From Vicingaceae bacterium (GTDB lineage: Bacteria > Bacteroidota > Bacteroidia > Flavobacteriales_E > Vicingaceae): 64,000 bases of DNA. Position numbers and translations under genes: made by a program. The stretch is from the NCBI GenBank assembly GCA_026003395.1, contig BPHE01000011.1, forward strand, positions 1 through 64,000, given 5' to 3'. Positions 49,501-59,231 of this stretch are shown here, piece after piece. Every line of letters starts with the position of its first letter. The stretch's first letter is position 1. Under the pieces are notes generated by a model. The model saw only the letters and a list, made by a program, of their open reading frames with translations, did not search any database and was not told the origin of the DNA.

Positions 49501-51074
49501 TTGGACAACTGCCAGAAGTAGAAAATAAAAATATACCCCCCATTGAAGTGTTCGGTGATAAAACACCTTTGATTCTCGGGCAAAAAGAACTTTATGCCTT
49601 ATCATTGAAGGATGATTTTCAACTATCGCTTATTGATAATTTGATTGGCGATGAATTAAAAAAAGAAGACATAGAACTAAAAAAATTGATTAATCAATTA
49701 GATGAGAATGCCCGTGAATTATTAACTGCAAAAAAGAACATTCAAAAGAAAGATGAAGTAGAACAGGAACTAAAAACAATAAATGAACATCTTAAAACGT
49801 TTGAGCAACTTGGAGTAGCCGATAAAATGGCTAAACAAACAGCACTCATACAAGATGAAAAGAAATTAAAACAAGCAATAGAGCTAATTCAAAATCAAAT
49901 AAATAACCACAAACAATTATTTGAAGAAACAATATCAGAGATTGAAAAACAAGTAAAGTTATTGCATGAAGGCAAAAGTGTTGAAAAAGATATTTTATCA
50001 AATGCATCTAATATATTTTCAAATGTTAAACAATATTTTGAAGAGTTAAAAAAAGATTTTGAGATTAAAACAAAGGATTATGAGCAACAAATAGAAAAAA
50101 TAAAAAAACAATGGGAAGAACAAAAGAAAAAGTATGATAATGAAATTATTTCAATAAAACAAGAACTATCCGCTAAAGGTTTAGCACCCGATAAATACGA
50201 AGAACTAGTTAAAAGAAAAACTCAGTTAGAACCTCTTTTGAAGGAATATCAAAAAGTTAATTCCAAAATTACTGAGTTAGAAAAGAAGAGAAATGAATTA
50301 AAGTCACAATTAAAACATAAAAGACATCAACTGTTTGAAATAAGGAAAAATAAATTAGATAAACTGAATAATAAATTGAACGATAAACTTAAAATAGAGA
50401 TTGAATATCTGAGCAACAAAGAAAAATTCAAAGAAGATCTTACTGAACTTCTCAGAGGTTCCGGAATTTCAAGAGAGGTTATTAACTGTATCATTGAAAA
50501 AGAAGCAATTGATGGAATAGAGTTATCAAAACTTATTTCATTAGGAAAAAACAAAGTTATCGAAGAGTTAGGACTTACCGATGCAATGGCTCAGAGGTTT
50601 ATAAATTGGTTTAGTGACAATGAAAAGTTGTACAAGTTAGAAAATCTTTTTCCTGACGATAAAATTATTATAAAACTAAAAATAGAGGATACATATAAAG
50701 AATTAAATACTCTTTCGGCAGGGCAAAAAGCAACGGCATTATTAATTTTATTGTTTGCTCAGGAAGATAGAATTTTAATAATTGACCAACCTGAAGAAGA
50801 TCTGGATAATAGATTTATATATGAAGATGTGGTCAAAATATTACGAGAAATAAAAAAAACCAGGCAAATTATTTTAGTAACTCATAATGCCAATATTCCT
50901 GTGTTAGGCGATGCAGAGCAGGTTTTTGTTCTGGACGCTTCAAATAATGAATGTTCCATTATTGACACCGGTTCAATCGATAAACATTCCATTGCTCAAA
51001 ATATTAAGTCAATAATGGAAGGTGGTGAAGAAGCATTTAAACGTAGAATTGAAAAATATGGAGTTAACCTATGA
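49497..51074 (+). CDS. TrlF-like protein, C-terminal part: coiled coil and ABC-type ATPase end
   Basis: A 525-residue continuation of the preceding gene in another frame. RVIGQLPEV (partly before the nominal GTG), then PLILGQKELYALSLKDDFQ belong to the ATPase lobe. A long coiled coil (about residues 50-290) follows. The second lobe has LNTLSAGQKATALLILLFAQ (signature), ILIIDQPEEDLDNRFI (Walker B) and ILVTHNANIPVLGDAEQVFVLD (switch His). One added A in the A-run near 49491 would join it to the upstream frame. It overlaps the AlbA_2 gene by four bases. A nuclease or effector role alongside Mod/Res is inferred. Confidence 0.75.
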   Translation: MIGQLPEVENKNIPPIEVFGDKTPLILGQKELYALSLKDDFQLSLIDNLIGDELKKEDIELKKLINQLDENARELLTAKKNIQKKDEVEQELKTINEHLKTFEQLGVADKMAKQTALIQDEKKLKQAIELIQNQINNHKQLFEETISEIEKQVKLLHEGKSVEKDILSNASNIFSNVKQYFEELKKDFEIKTKDYEQQIEKIKKQWEEQKKKYDNEIISIKQELSAKGLAPDKYEELVKRKTQLEPLLKEYQKVNSKITELEKKRNELKSQLKHKRHQLFEIRKNKLDKLNNKLNDKLKIEIEYLSNKEKFKEDLTELLRGSGISREVINCIIEKEAIDGIELSKLISLGKNKVIEELGLTDAMAQRFINWFSDNEKLYKLENLFPDDKIIIKLKIEDTYKELNTLSAGQKATALLILLFAQEDRILIIDQPEEDLDNRFIYEDVVKILREIKKTRQIILVTHNANIPVLGDAEQVFVLDASNNECSIIDTGSIDKHSIAQNIKSIMEGGEEAFKRRIEKYGVNL

Positions 51075-52225
51075 ATACAATTGAACTATTAGAACTAATA
51101 AACAAAGGAGAGAGCTATCATCTTGAGTTTAAATTAGAGGAAGAAAATAACGAAGATTTCGCAAAAACTATCGTATGTTTTGCCAATACCGATGGAGGTA
51201 AAATAGCCATAGGTGTAGATGATGACGGCAATATCATTGGCGTTTCAGATGTTGATGAAATAATGCGCAAATTAGATGATGTAGCAATAAATCGATGTGA
51301 ACCTCCTGTGTCTATTATTCAAGAATCAGTGATTGTTGATGATAAAAAAGTAGTAATTGTACATATTGACAAAGGTAGTCAAAGACCATATAGAACTAAA
51401 AGTGGGCAGTATTATGTTAGAGCATCAAACCGTTGTCGTCAAGCATCAAGAGAAGAATTATTAAGAATTTTTCAGACAAACCAAAGCTTATATTACGATG
51501 AATTGCCCGTTAATCGTGCATCATTATCTGACTTGGATTTATCCGTCTTTAAAGATTTTCTGTCCAATTATCTTGATATAACCATTGACAATGACAACGA
51601 TTTGAAAAATTACCTGATAAATTTTCATTTGTTAACTAAGGATGAAATACCAACTATAACAGGAATACTATTTTTTGGAAAAGAACCTCAAAAATTTATT
51701 CCTGAAGCAAGAGTAATTTGTGCAAACATTAGTGGAAGTGATATTGGAGACACAGCCCTTGAACATCAAGAATTAAAGGGTACTATTCCTGTTATGATTA
51801 CCTATGTGGAAAATTTTTTGAGGAGCAATTTAAAAAAATTACATCAAATTAAAGATTTTAGTCCGGAATCAGAATATGAAATACCACTAACAGCCCTAAG
51901 AGAAGCTGTAATAAATGCCATAGCCCATAGAGATTATACTATAAGCGCACCCATACGAGTTATTATATTTGCCGACAGAATTGAAATTCATAGCCCCGGA
52001 ATTCTTCCCAATACAGTGACCGTAGAAAGCATGAAGGTTGGCGGTTCGCACGTACTACGAAATCCAACCATTTATAATTTGCTGGTTAAAATGAAAATGG
52101 TGACAGATTTAGGAAGCGGCGTACGAAGAATGATTAAGCTAATTAAAGAACACATAAACAAAGAGGTAAATCTTATCACTACCGAAAATGAATTTATCGT
52201 TAAAATACCAAGAAAAATAGTATAA
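51071..52225 (+). CDS. AlbA_2 (Schlafen-type) domain protein with RecG-like C-terminus
   Basis: A 384-residue protein. The N-terminal AlbA_2 domain has ESYHLEFK (Glu14, Glu19), FANTDGGKIAIGVDDDGNIIGV and KSGQYYVRASNRCRQASREE. The Glu-x4-Glu plus downstream Asp pattern (D50-D52) parallels the nuclease triad of eukaryotic Schlafen proteins, without proving activity. The C-terminal part has the ATPase/RecG-like segment TALREAVINAIAHRDYT, then IEIHSPGILPNTVT and NPTIYNLLVKMKMVTDLGSGVRRM, an HATPase_c_4/winged-helix type. It overlaps the TrlF-like gene (ATGA); res follows 104 bases later. Confidence 0.82.
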   Translation: MNTIELLELINKGESYHLEFKLEEENNEDFAKTIVCFANTDGGKIAIGVDDDGNIIGVSDVDEIMRKLDDVAINRCEPPVSIIQESVIVDDKKVVIVHIDKGSQRPYRTKSGQYYVRASNRCRQASREELLRIFQTNQSLYYDELPVNRASLSDLDLSVFKDFLSNYLDITIDNDNDLKNYLINFHLLTKDEIPTITGILFFGKEPQKFIPEARVICANISGSDIGDTALEHQELKGTIPVMITYVENFLRSNLKKLHQIKDFSPESEYEIPLTALREAVINAIAHRDYTISAPIRVIIFADRIEIHSPGILPNTVTVESMKVGGSHVLRNPTIYNLLVKMKMVTDLGSGVRRMIKLIKEHINKEVNLITTENEFIVKIPRKIV

Positions 52226-52329
52226 ATTTAAACACGGCATGAATAAACAAAAAATGAGATTTTACAGATATTTAGGATTATCTTTAATTTGATGGGAGCG
52301 GTATATTTAATTACAAATTAATTAAGCAT

Positions 52330-55275
52330 ATGAAACTTTATCTTCAAAACATAACCGACACCATTCGCCGGGAAAATTTACCCACTGAATGGATAGATGT
52401 TGATTTGACCAAATTTTCCAACAACAAAACTTTGTATAACTACCAACAAAAAGCCCTTCAAAATGCCATCGTTGCATTGTACAAATACTTTGGCAGCACA
52501 AGCGACCAACCCAAAAAAGATTTTTTTGAACTCTACCGTCAAAATGGTTTCAATGAAAATCTCGACTTGAATATCAACAAAAAACACCATAAAATTTTTC
52601 AAGATTATGAAGATGATTTCCCAATAGAAGACCACAAAATAGCTTTTGAGCACTACATCAACCGCATGAGTTTTTGGATGGCTACCGGTAGTGGCAAAAC
52701 TATTGTCATCGTTAAACTCATAGAAATTCTTGCTCGGTTTATCAAAGCAGGGCTTATCCCTGCCAACGACATATTGTTTTTATCCTACCGCGAAGATTTG
52801 CTTGAGCAATTTAAAAAACATGTGGAAGAATTCAATGCTGCCGGCAACGGTATTCATATCAACCTGTATGATTTGAAGCTGTTTGAATCTCTAAAAAATA
52901 CCAACCGCCTGCAATTTGCCAATGAAATAGACATATTTTACTACCGCAGCGATTTAATCTCAGACGAACAAAAAGACAAAATCATAGATTTTCGCAATTA
53001 CGATAATCAAGGCAATTGGTATATTCTGCTGGACGAAGCCCATAAAGGCGATAATGAAGAAAGTAAACGACAACATTACTATTCTATCCTTGCACGCAAC
53101 GGATTTTTATTCAATTTCTCGGCTACTTTTACCGACGAGATAGACATTGCCACAACGGTTTTTAACTTCAATCTTGAAAGATTTATTTCCGAAGGATATG
53201 GCAAACAAATATACATTTCCCAAAGCGATATTTCCACCTTGGGCAACAAACCGAAAGATGATTTTTCCAACGAGCAGAAACAAATTATCATCCTGAAACT
53301 TCTGCTGTTGTACACATACATAGCCAAGCGAAAAGAGCAAGTAGGACATTACTATCACCGCCCAATGATTTTGACTCTCGTCAACTCTGTCAATACCAAC
53401 GATTCAGATTTGTATCTTTTCTTTAAAGAACTGGAAAACATAGCCACCGGTCGAAGTAGTCAAAATTCGTTGGATATTGCCAAGCAACAACTCGTTGATG
53501 AATTAAATATGGTTCGTTGCGAATTTACCAATGAAAAAGTTCATTTTCATTTGTCCGAATTCAATAATTACACCTACCGTGATATTCTTAAGTATGTTTT
53601 TAATGCCGAAACTTTTGGAAAAATAGAAGTGCTGAAAATACCCGGCAACAAACAGGAAATTGTATTCAAATTAGCCACCACCGACCGCCCGTTTGGACTT
53701 ATCAAAATCGGCGACATTTCTTCATGGTTAAAAGAAAAACTCTCCGATTATGAAATTGTAGAAAAATTTGACAATGAAAGCGTTTTTGCATCTCTCAATC
53801 GTGATGATTCCGACATCAACATCCTGATGGGCTCCCGCTCCTTCTATGAAGGATGGGACAGCAACCGCCCAAATATGATTCTTTATATCAATATTGGCAA
53901 AGGCAGCGATGCCCGCAAATTTGTGCTGCAATCCATAGGACGCGGCATCCGCGTTGAACCACTGCCTAACAAAAGACAACGTTTGACCTTTTTGCTCATC
54001 AACAATGAAATAACCGCTGACGAGTTTGAAAAACTGAAAAACCACTATCAACCCTTAGAAACACTTTTTGTATACGGCACGAAAGCAGACAACCTTCGCG
54101 AAGTGCTCGAAACACTCAAACAAGAAAAACAAGACGAACTCCTTGGAGACCTTTTCGAAATCAATCCTGATGTTATAGGGAAACTCTTGCTTATTCCTGT
54201 TTACAAAGAGTCCGACAAATTAATTTCCCAATCACAACAACCCATCAAATTTTCCATACATCCCGATGATTACAAATTAGTAAAAGAGTACTTTCTTTAT
54301 TTAGGCGAAAAGGTAGTGCTGGCAAAATACCAATGCCATGTGGCAGTTCTGCATTCCTTGCAAGATGGTCTAAATGGGCATGCGGCTAATTATTTCCTTC
54401 AAGACACAAATGAAAGTCGTTTCCAAAACCCCGATCTTTTATTGAAAAAAATCATCAAGCATTTTGAAAATAAGACCAAAGAATTAAGCAATTTCAAGCC
54501 ACTGCAACAAGAAATCATACACTTTAAAAGCATCCGCATTTCAAAAGACAAACTCAATTCGTTGAGAGAAAAGATTGAAAAAGTCAAGCAATCGAGAAAT
54601 AAAGAAAAATTAGAAAGTAAGTTAGACAAACTGTTTGACGAAGGCAAAATCAGCAAAGATGAATATAAAACGAAAATTAAAGAATTAGAAGCCAAATATG
54701 TTCATGAACAAGAAGTTACATACAACAGTGCCAATGAAAAATTAAAAATCAAATATTTAGCCAATCATTATTACATACCTGTAGCATTGACAGAATCTGA
54801 AAAATCTGATTTTATCCAACATATTATTAAGCACAAAAGTGAAGTTGAGTTTATTGAACAATTGCAAGATTACATAAAAAAAGAAGACAATTTGTTCAAA
54901 CAATTCGATTGGTGGTTCTTCTCAAAAATAGATGAAACACTTGACGATGTTTATATTCCTTATTACAACCCCAATACCAATCGCATGGAAAAGTTCAAGC
55001 CAGATTTTATTTTTTGGCTGAAAAAAGGCAATGAATACACCATATTGTTCATAGACCCCAAAGGCACAGAACATACCGATGCCTACAGAAAAATTGATGG
55101 TTACAGGCGCATGTTTGAAGACGAACAAAGTAGCAAAACAAAAATTTTTGCTTCTAAAGAGATAAATGTGCGAGTGTGTTTGCTGCTCAAAGCCAAACAA
55201 ATTGCAAGTGTGCCGGACAATTACAAAAAATATTGGTTTGATGATATCAAAGAAATAGCTCAAAAAATATTTTGA
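52330..55275 (+). CDS. res: Type III-like restriction subunit Res (helicase-nuclease)
   Basis: A 981-residue protein. Superfamily 2 helicase: Q-like YNYQQKALQNAI, Walker A ATGSGKT (118-124), DEAH box LLDEAHKG near 235, SATFTDE (motif III), then RSFYEGWDSNRPNMILYINIGKG and the motif VI arginines in QSIGRGIRVEP. A long coiled region (about 735-805) leads to a PD-(D/E)xK nuclease: FKPDFIFWLKKGNEYTILFIDPKG. Length and order fit type III Res. The frame is intact, unlike mod, so if mod is truly dead, res alone should be harmless in the type III scheme, where cutting needs Mod. Confidence 0.87.
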   Translation: MKLYLQNITDTIRRENLPTEWIDVDLTKFSNNKTLYNYQQKALQNAIVALYKYFGSTSDQPKKDFFELYRQNGFNENLDLNINKKHHKIFQDYEDDFPIEDHKIAFEHYINRMSFWMATGSGKTIVIVKLIEILARFIKAGLIPANDILFLSYREDLLEQFKKHVEEFNAAGNGIHINLYDLKLFESLKNTNRLQFANEIDIFYYRSDLISDEQKDKIIDFRNYDNQGNWYILLDEAHKGDNEESKRQHYYSILARNGFLFNFSATFTDEIDIATTVFNFNLERFISEGYGKQIYISQSDISTLGNKPKDDFSNEQKQIIILKLLLLYTYIAKRKEQVGHYYHRPMILTLVNSVNTNDSDLYLFFKELENIATGRSSQNSLDIAKQQLVDELNMVRCEFTNEKVHFHLSEFNNYTYRDILKYVFNAETFGKIEVLKIPGNKQEIVFKLATTDRPFGLIKIGDISSWLKEKLSDYEIVEKFDNESVFASLNRDDSDINILMGSRSFYEGWDSNRPNMILYINIGKGSDARKFVLQSIGRGIRVEPLPNKRQRLTFLLINNEITADEFEKLKNHYQPLETLFVYGTKADNLREVLETLKQEKQDELLGDLFEINPDVIGKLLLIPVYKESDKLISQSQQPIKFSIHPDDYKLVKEYFLYLGEKVVLAKYQCHVAVLHSLQDGLNGHAANYFLQDTNESRFQNPDLLLKKIIKHFENKTKELSNFKPLQQEIIHFKSIRISKDKLNSLREKIEKVKQSRNKEKLESKLDKLFDEGKISKDEYKTKIKELEAKYVHEQEVTYNSANEKLKIKYLANHYYIPVALTESEKSDFIQHIIKHKSEVEFIEQLQDYIKKEDNLFKQFDWWFFSKIDETLDDVYIPYYNPNTNRMEKFKPDFIFWLKKGNEYTILFIDPKGTEHTDAYRKIDGYRRMFEDEQSSKTKIFASKEINVRVCLLLKAKQIASVPDNYKKYWFDDIKEIAQKIF

Positions 55276-55334
55276 TTTCAAAATGCAATCTTTTCTTTAA
55301 TAATATACTTACGTATATAGCCCAATGGTATATT

Positions 55335-55410
55335 GTTCCTCCTGAAAAATCTAAAAATGGCTACTTTATTTAGTTCCTCTTGAAAAACCCGGAAACTTTC
55401 GCTTTATTTA
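55335..55410. repeat. Imperfect tandem repeat, two units of 38 bases
   Basis: Unit 1 is 55335-55372 and unit 2 is 55373-55410. They share GTTCCTC, TGAAAAA and CTTTATTTA blocks at equal spacing (27 of 38 identical by hand). The middle of the unit has diverged. Purpose unknown. Confidence 0.5.
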
Positions 55411-55608
55411 CTGTTTATCAATAACATATTGTTGAAAAACAGGCGGGATATTAACTGCAAAATTGCAAGGAAATTGCTGCTTACGGTCAAAAATCTCAGT
55501 AATTTTTGCATTAAAAAATATACATCTTTTTTAGAGTGGCTTTTAAGGATTAACTACTTAATGACTTTAATCAAACAATCTTACAAGAAACATTCGATTT
55601 AGATTCTA

Positions 55609-55636
55609 TTTCTCAAAATTGTGAGAAAAATTTTTG
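55609..55636. terminator. Hairpin at the right border of the res gap
   Basis: TTTCTCA (55609-55615) pairs perfectly with TGAGAAA (55622-55628) around AAATTG; AATTTTTG follows on the plus strand. It lies 17 bases from the 3' end of the convergent ABC ATPase gene, so it could end transcripts from either side. Confidence 0.45.
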
Positions 55637-55652
55637 ATACCTGCAAGTGAAG

Positions 55653-57464
55653 TTAAACTGTTTGGTTTCTCCAACTGTTTTTGCGTTCGATTGATTTTTG
55701 TATATCTTCAATGTCTCCCTTGGGGATGGAGGCAATGAGCTTTTTGGTGTATTCGCTTTGGGGGTTTGCATAAATATCTTCAGCCCGGCCCATTTCTTCA
55801 ATTTTTCCTTTGTTCATAACAATCATCCGGTCGCTCATAAATTTTACCACACTCAGATCGTGAGAAATAAAGATATATGTAAACTTAAACTCATTTTTCA
55901 ATTGATTCAACAGATTGAGCACCTGTGCCTGTACGGAAACATCGAGAGCCGAAACAGATTCGTCGCAAATGATAAACCTGGGATTGACCGACAAAGCCCT
56001 GGCAATACAAATTCTCTGTCTCTGGCCACCGGAAAATTCATGTGGATATCGATAGAAATGGTCTTCTTCCAATCCAACTTTTTTCAACAAATCCATTACT
56101 TTTTCTTTGCGCTGCCGGTCGTTTTCATATAAATCATGCACTTTCATCGGCTCCATAATGGCTTCTCCGACGGTTATACGTGGATTTAGCGAAGAATAAG
56201 GATCCTGGAATACTATCTGCATTTCTTTACGGTATTCACGCATTTCTTTAGTGGTCAAGGGGGTAATGTCTCGCCCTTTATAAATGATTTGTCCACCGGT
56301 AGGTTCAATTAATTTTAATATAGTTCTTCCCAATGTGGTTTTACCACATCCCGATTCGCCAACCAACCCCAATGTTTCGCCCGGAAGAACATCAAATGAA
56401 ACATCATCTACCGCTTTAACATAATCTTTAACCTTGCTGAACAGGCCTTTTCTTATGGGAAAATAAGTTTTTAAATTTCTCACCTCAAGAATAGGTGAGT
56501 GTGTAAGCAATTGATTGTATTTTTGATCAAGTTCTTCTTTAGAAATTTCCAATGATTTAATGACTTGAGCAACCGAAACATTTTTTTCAACCATCTCTCC
56601 GCCATCATTTTCTTCCATAAAATCGGTGATGGTTGGCAACCAATGAAGTTTTTTGTTCAGGGGTGGACGGCATGCCAAAAGTCCTTTTGTATAGGGATGT
56701 TTTGGATTAGTAAAAATATCTATCACGGGACCTTGCTCCACAATTTTTCCTTTATACATCACCATCACCCGGTCGGCAAGTTCGGCAATCACTCCCAAAT
56801 CATGTGTAATAAAAATGATACTCATGCCATGGTCCCGTTGTACCTGCAACATCAAATCGAGGATAGTTTTTTGCACTGTAACGTCGAGCGCTGTTGTAGG
56901 TTCGTCTGCTATCAATATCGAAGGGTTGCAAGACATGGCCATGGCTATCATGACCCTTTGTTTTTGTCCTCCGGATATTTGATGCGGGTATGAGTCAAAG
57001 ATGGCTTCGGGTCTTGGCAATTTAACTTCTTCAAACAATTTTATGGTACGCTTTTTTGCCTCTTCTTTGCTTACTTTTTGATGTAGCAAAATGGCTTCCA
57101 TAACCTGCTCACCACAGGTAAACACAGGATTGAGCGAAGTCATTGGCTCTTGAAAAATCATGGCGATTTCGTTGCCCCTGATCTGACGCATTTCTGCATC
57201 GGTCAATTTGGCCAAATCGACAATCCCTTTGGATGGTGAATCAAAATAAATATTTCCATTACTGATCCTGCCGGGAGGCGAGGCAATCAGTCGCATAATG
57301 GAAAGGGATGTCACCGATTTCCCTGATCCCGATTCGCCCACTATTCCGATAGTTTCCCCCTTGTGAAGCCGGAAACTTACATTATCTACAGCTTTTACTT
57401 TTTTATCCTCGGTTTCAAATACAACCTCCAATTGGTCTACATCGAGAATTACCTGATTGTCCAT
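55653..57464 (-). CDS. Fused oligopeptide ABC transporter ATPase (OppD-OppF type)
   Basis: A 603-residue protein with two ATPase domains in one chain. Domain 1: [20 protein letters not shown] (Walker A), [32 protein letters not shown] (signature), [15 protein letters not shown] (Walker B). Domain 2: [62 protein letters not shown]. The [11 protein letters not shown] and ALDV pattern is that of the oligopeptide/nickel uptake class. It could power the OppC-like permease encoded at 22.4 kb, though the genes are 32 kb apart. Domain fusion is common in this class. Confidence 0.9.
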   Translation of the reverse strand: MDNQVILDVDQLEVVFETEDKKVKAVDNVSFRLHKGETIGIVGESGSGKSVTSLSIMRLIASPPGRISNGNIYFDSPSKGIVDLAKLTDAEMRQIRGNEIAMIFQEPMTSLNPVFTCGEQVMEAILLHQKVSKEEAKKRTIKLFEEVKLPRPEAIFDSYPHQISGGQKQRVMIAMAMSCNPSILIADEPTTALDVTVQKTILDLMLQVQRDHGMSIIFITHDLGVIAELADRVMVMYKGKIVEQGPVIDIFTNPKHPYTKGLLACRPPLNKKLHWLPTITDFMEENDGGEMVEKNVSVAQVIKSLEISKEELDQKYNQLLTHSPILEVRNLKTYFPIRKGLFSKVKDYVKAVDDVSFDVLPGETLGLVGESGCGKTTLGRTILKLIEPTGGQIIYKGRDITPLTTKEMREYRKEMQIVFQDPYSSLNPRITVGEAIMEPMKVHDLYENDRQRKEKVMDLLKKVGLEEDHFYRYPHEFSGGQRQRICIARALSVNPRFIICDESVSALDVSVQAQVLNLLNQLKNEFKFTYIFISHDLSVVKFMSDRMIVMNKGKIEEMGRAEDIYANPQSEYTKKLIASIPKGDIEDIQKSIERKNSWRNQTV

Positions 57465-57576
57465 TTGTTTTTTGATTGAGCCGTAAAAATAACTTTTTTT
57501 ATTTTATACGATGACTTTTCTTCCATTTGATAGACAAACATCCGTATTCAGTCCATTAAGCATTTAAATTAATTGA

Positions 57577-58083
57577 CTAATAATCAAGGTTGTTGATGGT
57601 GATTGTGAAAAATCCATAACTTTCGCTGTTTTCTTTAATGGCAATTTCTACTTTTTGCGATAATTTATTTTGCGTATACCAGGTTGTATAGCCGTCTTTA
57701 GACAATACCCCTTCGCCAAATTTTTGGTTGTAATGGTTTTTAAATTCATTAAACAATTGTCCGGCTGTATTTTGCGAGTTTAAATAAACATCCATGGTTA
57801 TTTCATACAACTTATCCTGATAGAAGTTGTAGGTCAATGTATAACTTTCTTCATTTCCAAGGTCAAAATCATAGTATATGTAATCATTGCCCTTTTCGAT
57901 ATTCGTATAATTTTTTTCGGCAGACAATACCTCATCATAGGTTTCACCAGTTTCAAACCCTCTCAAAATGCCCTCTTTCTCTTTCAAAAGTTTTTCAAAC
58001 AAGGTTTTCTTCTCTTCACCACAAGACCATAAAACTGCCGAAAGAATGGCAGAAATAAAAATTATTTGATAATGAATTTTCAT
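57577..58083 (-). CDS. Hypothetical lipoprotein
   Basis: A 168-residue lipoprotein (lipobox VLWSC, Cys21) of unknown function. After a charged helix (KKTLFEKLLKEKEGILRGFETGE) come regular beta strands (DYIYYDFDLGNEESYTLTYNFYQDKLYEITMDVYL) and an amphipathic helix (AGQLFNEFKNHYNQKFG), ending in strands. The layout suggests a small alpha/beta domain. It lies six bases downstream of the exonuclease gene and is probably co-transcribed. Confidence 0.65.
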   Translation of the reverse strand: MKIHYQIIFISAILSAVLWSCGEEKKTLFEKLLKEKEGILRGFETGETYDEVLSAEKNYTNIEKGNDYIYYDFDLGNEESYTLTYNFYQDKLYEITMDVYLNSQNTAGQLFNEFKNHYNQKFGEGVLSKDGYTTWYTQNKLSQKVEIAIKENSESYGFFTITINNLDY

Positions 58084-58089
58084 AAATTT

Positions 58090-58815
58090 TTATTTTTCAT
58101 TTTTCGAAAATACAATTTTTTCATCATTTAACTCCGGTCCGTTCATAAAAAATAAAAAAATCCTTGCTAATGCAATTACATCCTGTTCGCAATAATCCAC
58201 AATTTTTTTTAAATTTTTTTCTTTCCAATATGTTTCGCCTACTTTAGAACCATCCAAACAGGATTTTGATGATGGAATGTTGAATAAATGTGTCAATAAT
58301 TCCAACGAAGTATAATTTTTATAATCGCCGAACCTCCACATTTGCATGGTGTCGTAATAACGGTCTTTTACCTCCCATGGTTTTTTCCCCGAATTGTCAA
58401 AAATTTCCGGCAAAGGTATGCGGTTGACCAGAGATCTTCTTGAAATATAAGGAAAATCAAATTCCAATCCATTATGGGCACACAATTTGGCATCTGAAAA
58501 ATGCGTGGTTATCAACATAAAAAAATTTTCTAAAATTTCTTTTTCGTCATCTCCATAAAATGATTTTATCCTGAATTGAAAATCATGTTGATTTTTGACA
58601 TAAAAATATCCGCAACTAATACATACAATTTTACCGAATTCCGAATAAATGGCAGCTCTGCTGTATAATTCGCGTGGATCTTTGTTTTCATCGATTTGAC
58701 GGGCTTTTATTTCCCAAAGTTTTTTCCATACATCCGGCATTTGGTCAAATTCAGGAAAAAAAGGCACCGTTTCTATATCCAAAAATAAAATTTTTTGTCT
58801 TAAAATAGGATGCAT
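58090..58815 (-). CDS. 3'-5' exonuclease, PolB-like DEDD family
   Basis: A 241-residue DEDDy-type exonuclease. Motif ExoI is LFLDIETVPFF (Asp13, Glu15), ExoII is LCAHNGLEFDFPYISRR, and ExoIII is DYCEQDVIALARIF. The LDIETV..FP front and the HNG.EFD..Y pattern fit the predicted PolB-like exonuclease group of stand-alone domains. Unlike DnaQ it has no link to a polymerase here. It follows the conserved hypothetical gene by 11 bases. Substrate unknown. Confidence 0.8.
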   Translation of the reverse strand: MHPILRQKILFLDIETVPFFPEFDQMPDVWKKLWEIKARQIDENKDPRELYSRAAIYSEFGKIVCISCGYFYVKNQHDFQFRIKSFYGDDEKEILENFFMLITTHFSDAKLCAHNGLEFDFPYISRRSLVNRIPLPEIFDNSGKKPWEVKDRYYDTMQMWRFGDYKNYTSLELLTHLFNIPSSKSCLDGSKVGETYWKEKNLKKIVDYCEQDVIALARIFLFFMNGPELNDEKIVFSKNEK

Positions 58816-58826
58816 AAGAATATCGG

Positions 58827-59231
58827 TTACATGATCAACATCCCCCGCCGGTTCATCAATGGAATTTCGGTAAAAAATTCCTCATGAATACTGTCTGCCA
58901 AAAAAATATATTTCTTGTCGAAAATTTGACGGTCTATATAATAACTTACCCAATATTCGTTGTTCAATACAAAAACTTCTTCTATAATCGGCTCTATTTT
59001 CACAAAACTTGTCGGTGGTATTTCTTCTACATAATGGCGCAATTGGGAAGTAACCCTGTTGTATCCGTCTATCACTCCATACCCCCGGGATGCAATGATA
59101 ACATTGTGTATAGGATGGTCGTTTAGATTAATCAAGTAAACATTCCAGATTTCATCATTGTTTTCATTTATTTCGGGCACAATGGCCATGGCTATATTTT
59201 CTACTTTGGGAAATTTTATATCTTTTTTCAT
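58827..59231 (-). CDS. Conserved hypothetical Bacteroidota protein
   Basis: A 134-residue cytosolic protein without a known domain. It has an ordered beta pattern: NDEIWNVYLINLNDHPIHNVIIASRGYGVIDG, then TSQLRHYVEEIPPTSFVKIEPI, then LNNEYWVSYYIDRQIFDKKYIFLADSI. I recall near-identical layouts in flavobacterial hypothetical proteins sometimes mislabelled as a tRNA-synthetase subunit; nothing in the sequence supports that label. It overlaps the serine-hydrolase gene by four bases. Confidence 0.65.
   Translation of the reverse strand: MKKDIKFPKVENIAMAIVPEINENNDEIWNVYLINLNDHPIHNVIIASRGYGVIDGYNRVTSQLRHYVEEIPPTSFVKIEPIIEEVFVLNNEYWVSYYIDRQIFDKKYIFLADSIHEEFFTEIPLMNRRGMLIM

Larger units (their letters stand above)
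55276..55652. other. 377-base AT-rich gap with an imperfect tandem repeat
   Basis: No convincing gene was found on either strand between res and the ABC ATPase. It holds an imperfect head-to-tail repeat of period 38 (55335-55372 and 55373-55410, about 27 of 38 positions alike, both starting GTTCCTC and ending CTTTATTTA) and a hairpin near its right end. It marks the right border of the defence island. Confidence 0.5.

Noticed and set aside
45752-55652. Defence island carried by a transposon, integron or prophage
   Set aside because: No transposase, integrase, tRNA, terminal inverted repeat or clear direct repeats were seen at the borders. Base composition does not differ visibly.
58827-59231. 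Phenylalanyl-tRNA synthetase subunit
   Set aside because: A label I recall for similar proteins, but no synthetase motif is visible and the size is far too small.
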